Below are positions 39,801 through 40,647 of a stretch of 40,647 nucleotides of DNA, one piece after another (the first letter of the stretch is position 1; each line of letters opens with the position of its first letter). Below the pieces are notes generated by a model. The model was given only the letters and a program-made list of their open reading frames with translations. It ran no database searches and was not told where the DNA came from. A program made the position numbers and the translations under genes. This DNA comes from an uncultured Propionibacteriaceae bacterium (GTDB lineage: Bacteria > Actinomycetota > Actinomycetes > Propionibacteriales > Propionibacteriaceae). The stretch is from positions 1 to 40,647 of the forward strand of contig CAMDZW010000034.1 of NCBI GenBank assembly GCA_945911015.1, written 5' to 3'.

Positions 39801-40647
39801 ACATTGGCCGACATCACTGACCTGTCGGCAGGCTCAACCCTGGCTGACAGCATCTCCTCCGCCCTGGCGACCGAAGGCGGACACGCGGTCGAGATCTATC
39901 TGCGTTGGCCTGAGCCGCCGGCCGATCTCAACGAGATCTCCGACCAGCTGTTGGCCCTGCTCGCCGGACATGAGGTACTGGCCGACAGCCGTCGGGTGTC
40001 GATCGCAGTCTGCCCGGCCGCCCCACGTCCGGTCGAGTACCTCACCTTCCGCCGCCATGACGCCAGCAGCGACCCGGCCGAGGTCGACGGGACGTCGGCC
40101 GACGGGGGTGAACTCACCGAGGACCGGCTGGTCCGTGGCATCCATCCGATGGTCGCGCGCCGTTTGAACTTGTGGCGGCTGATCAACTTCGATCTGACCC
40201 GGCTCGACGCCCCCGACGACGTCCTGCTCTATGAGGCCGTCGCCAAGTCCAACCCTGCTGACCGGCGGCTCATCGCCATGGCCCAGGTCCGTCAGATGGC
40301 GGTCGTGCGCGACGACCAGGGCCGCATCGTCAGCCTCCCTCATGCCGAGCGTGCCGTCGAACACTGCCTGGAGTCGATCCGCCGGGTGCGCAGTGCCCGC
40401 GGCAGCGCCGGCAGCCGACTCGACGTCAACCACGTCTGGGTGACCGTGTGGCCACCGATCGAGGCCGACATCGAACAACTCAAGGCGCTGCAGGACAAGA
40501 TCACTCCGCTCAGTGAGGGTGCCGGGCTGGAGGAGGTTCTCGCCCAGGGGCGGGTCCTCACCGATCAGGGCTCGATCGAGCCGATCGCCATCCGTTTCCA
40601 CTCCCAGCCGGGCCGTGGTGTGGTCGCCGATCTGGTCCCGCCGCCGA
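36807..40647 (+). CDS. Giant single-chain biotin-dependent acyl-CoA carboxylase (3' end beyond window)
   Basis: A fused carboxylase of which 1280 residues are in view, open to the right edge. The biotin carboxylase domain (about 12-460) has the start IAIVNRGEAAMRL, ATP-grasp KATAGGGGRGIRKV and EVNTRLQVEHPITEV. A biotin carrier domain follows, with VLVLESMKMETIIPAPFHG (biotinylated Lys at about 632). After it comes a long region (about 690-1280) that resembles the central domain of eukaryotic acetyl-CoA carboxylase: LRSVLMGYDCDPDQRARV, LINFDLTRLDAPDD, LIAMAQVRQ and LDVNHVWVTVWPP. A carboxyltransferase domain is expected next, outside the window. GTG at 36807 is the best start (AGGG seven bases upstream). 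It would carboxylate acetyl-, propionyl- or longer acyl-CoA. Confidence 0.92.
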   Translation, partial: MPSSSPSQTSSFSRIAIVNRGEAAMRLIHAVRDLNATANGPECVTIALHTDVDAGAAFVREADEAHLLGAAADRPYINLDLLEQALVATRAEAVWVGWGFVAEDPAFAELCDRLGIVFIGPSATAMRKLGDKIGSKLIAEEVGVPVAPWSRGGVDTLDQALAAAEEIGYPLMLKATAGGGGRGIRKVTEPTELTEAYQRTRDEAERAFGSGVVFLEKLVTGARHVEVQLISDGTTAWAVGVRDCSVQRRNQKVIEESSSALLEPEQTAELKASAERLALAVGYAGAGTVEFLYHPQSATFAFLEVNTRLQVEHPITEVVTGLDLVAWQIRIARGESLPAQRPVERGHAVEARLNAEDPDRDFAPAPGRITRLEFPSGPGVRVDTGVTEGDTIPADFDSMVAKVIAYGSSREEALARLRRAMMETTVVIEGGASNKSFILDLLNQPEVISGDPVWADTGWIDRVRAEGRLVAEQHAGVALVVAAIESYEEVEQAEIRRFLDTAAGGRPQVQHETSHSIELKLRGVTHAFTVSQVAPDRYAVTVAGSGRVVDVQLRRLDAVHSRVVVDGRMHRLVTASHGPTQLVEVDGVTHRVERDEGGVLRSPAPALVIATPVAVGDEVAAGAPVLVLESMKMETIIPAPFHGRVRELVVRTGTQVETGAPLIRLEPVEENEAASATTKRTGDLGLPAATDTGTADRAQRAMDRLRSVLMGYDCDPDQRARVVQQYLDCRAAMAANGTDVFAAEMVLLGLFTDFVELTRNRPARDELHRELRVHSSREHFHTYLQGLDPDRGALPEQFREKLLRVLGHYGVTELDRTPALEEAVFRIFLANHRGGEVDIAVAILQRWAAEGRPTEDGAVRARALLERMVRSTQLRFAVIGDLARSVRFRWFDQPLVDAERRAVLAGVGPELDALVDPSAADRRHRIEALADIPEQMVGFLRDRLGDHIPETEPMLEVLLRRHYIDHALGEIRVATVAGRPVAHADYTTAAGVPIRVVATLADITDLSAGSTLADSISSALATEGGHAVEIYLRWPEPPADLNEISDQLLALLAGHEVLADSRRVSIAVCPAAPRPVEYLTFRRHDASSDPAEVDGTSADGGELTEDRLVRGIHPMVARRLNLWRLINFDLTRLDAPDDVLLYEAVAKSNPADRRLIAMAQVRQMAVVRDDQGRIVSLPHAERAVEHCLESIRRVRSARGSAGSRLDVNHVWVTVWPPIEADIEQLKALQDKITPLSEGAGLEEVLAQGRVLTDQGSIEPIAIRFHSQPGRGVVADLVPPP

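Noticed and set aside
1..40647. CRISPR array, insertion sequence, prophage or integrase
   Set aside because: No regularly spaced repeats with unique spacers, no transposase or integrase motifs, and no terminal inverted repeats around any gene were found; the 30-bp repeats at 1914-1973 have no spacers.

Overview
The window is a GC-rich, densely coded stretch of an actinobacterial chromosome. DUF3145, the actinobacterial form of DnaG with Dgt nearby, a MoxR/DUF58/VWA operon, OtsA/OtsB and a single-chain acyl-CoA carboxylase together suggest the Propionibacteriales/Propionibacteriaceae, but the genus cannot be fixed by reading. I see no insertion sequence, phage, integrase or CRISPR array. No gene-free stretch exceeds about 215 bases.

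Layout. (1) 1-6.1 kb, minus strand: a secreted subtilase cut by the window edge, a DUF3145 protein, and a tightly overlapping four-gene operon (zinc-ribbon membrane protein, YggS-type PLP protein, S9 prolyl oligopeptidase, CbiX-like chelatase). (2) 6.1-10.1 kb: a 1320-residue exported enzyme with a carbohydrate-enzyme layout, tandem NEW3-like domains and a golvesin-like C-terminus. (3) 10.3-14.7 kb: a moxR-DUF58-VWA-VWA operon, divergent from a membrane protein carrying only a degenerate kinase N-lobe. (4) 15.7-21 kb, plus strand mainly: a HAD phosphatase, a 2-hydroxyacid dehydrogenase, a GbsR/MarR regulator with a glycosyltransferase, a divergent TetR/FAD-monooxygenase pair, and tRNA-Met. (5) 21-26.2 kb: ArsR-SulP, otsB and otsA, a protein of unknown function, tRNA-Asn. 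(6) 26.2-36.7 kb: a sigma factor and dnaG; then, between dnaG and dgt, a MerR regulator fused to sliding-clamp domains with an MFS exporter, a DUF2207 protein, a protein of a family usually labelled 3-methyladenine DNA glycosylase, a DUF5684-like membrane protein and a DCC thioredoxin-like protein. (7) From 36.8 kb to the end: a giant biotin-dependent carboxylase with a central region like that of eukaryotic acetyl-CoA carboxylase, cut by the window edge.

The most interesting unit is the MerR-clamp fusion at 29.0-30.1 kb with its MFS partner. The protein keeps a MerR DNA-binding head and a coiled-coil, but its effector part resembles domains II and III of the DNA polymerase III beta clamp (DnaN), ending in the clamp-like motif MPVR. 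These two domains form the pocket where clamp-binding peptides and the griselimycin antibiotics bind. The gene sits back-to-back with the primase gene, has a promoter with the 19-bp spacer typical of MerR-controlled promoters, and is followed by a drug-type exporter. I infer a sensor of clamp ligands, either antibiotics or replication proteins, that controls export; this is a hypothesis.

Other threads are several probable leaderless genes, tail-to-tail overlapping gene ends, a monooxygenase gene whose stop codon lies inside tRNA-Met, and a 20-bp tandem duplication that seems to have rebuilt the merR/MFS junction.
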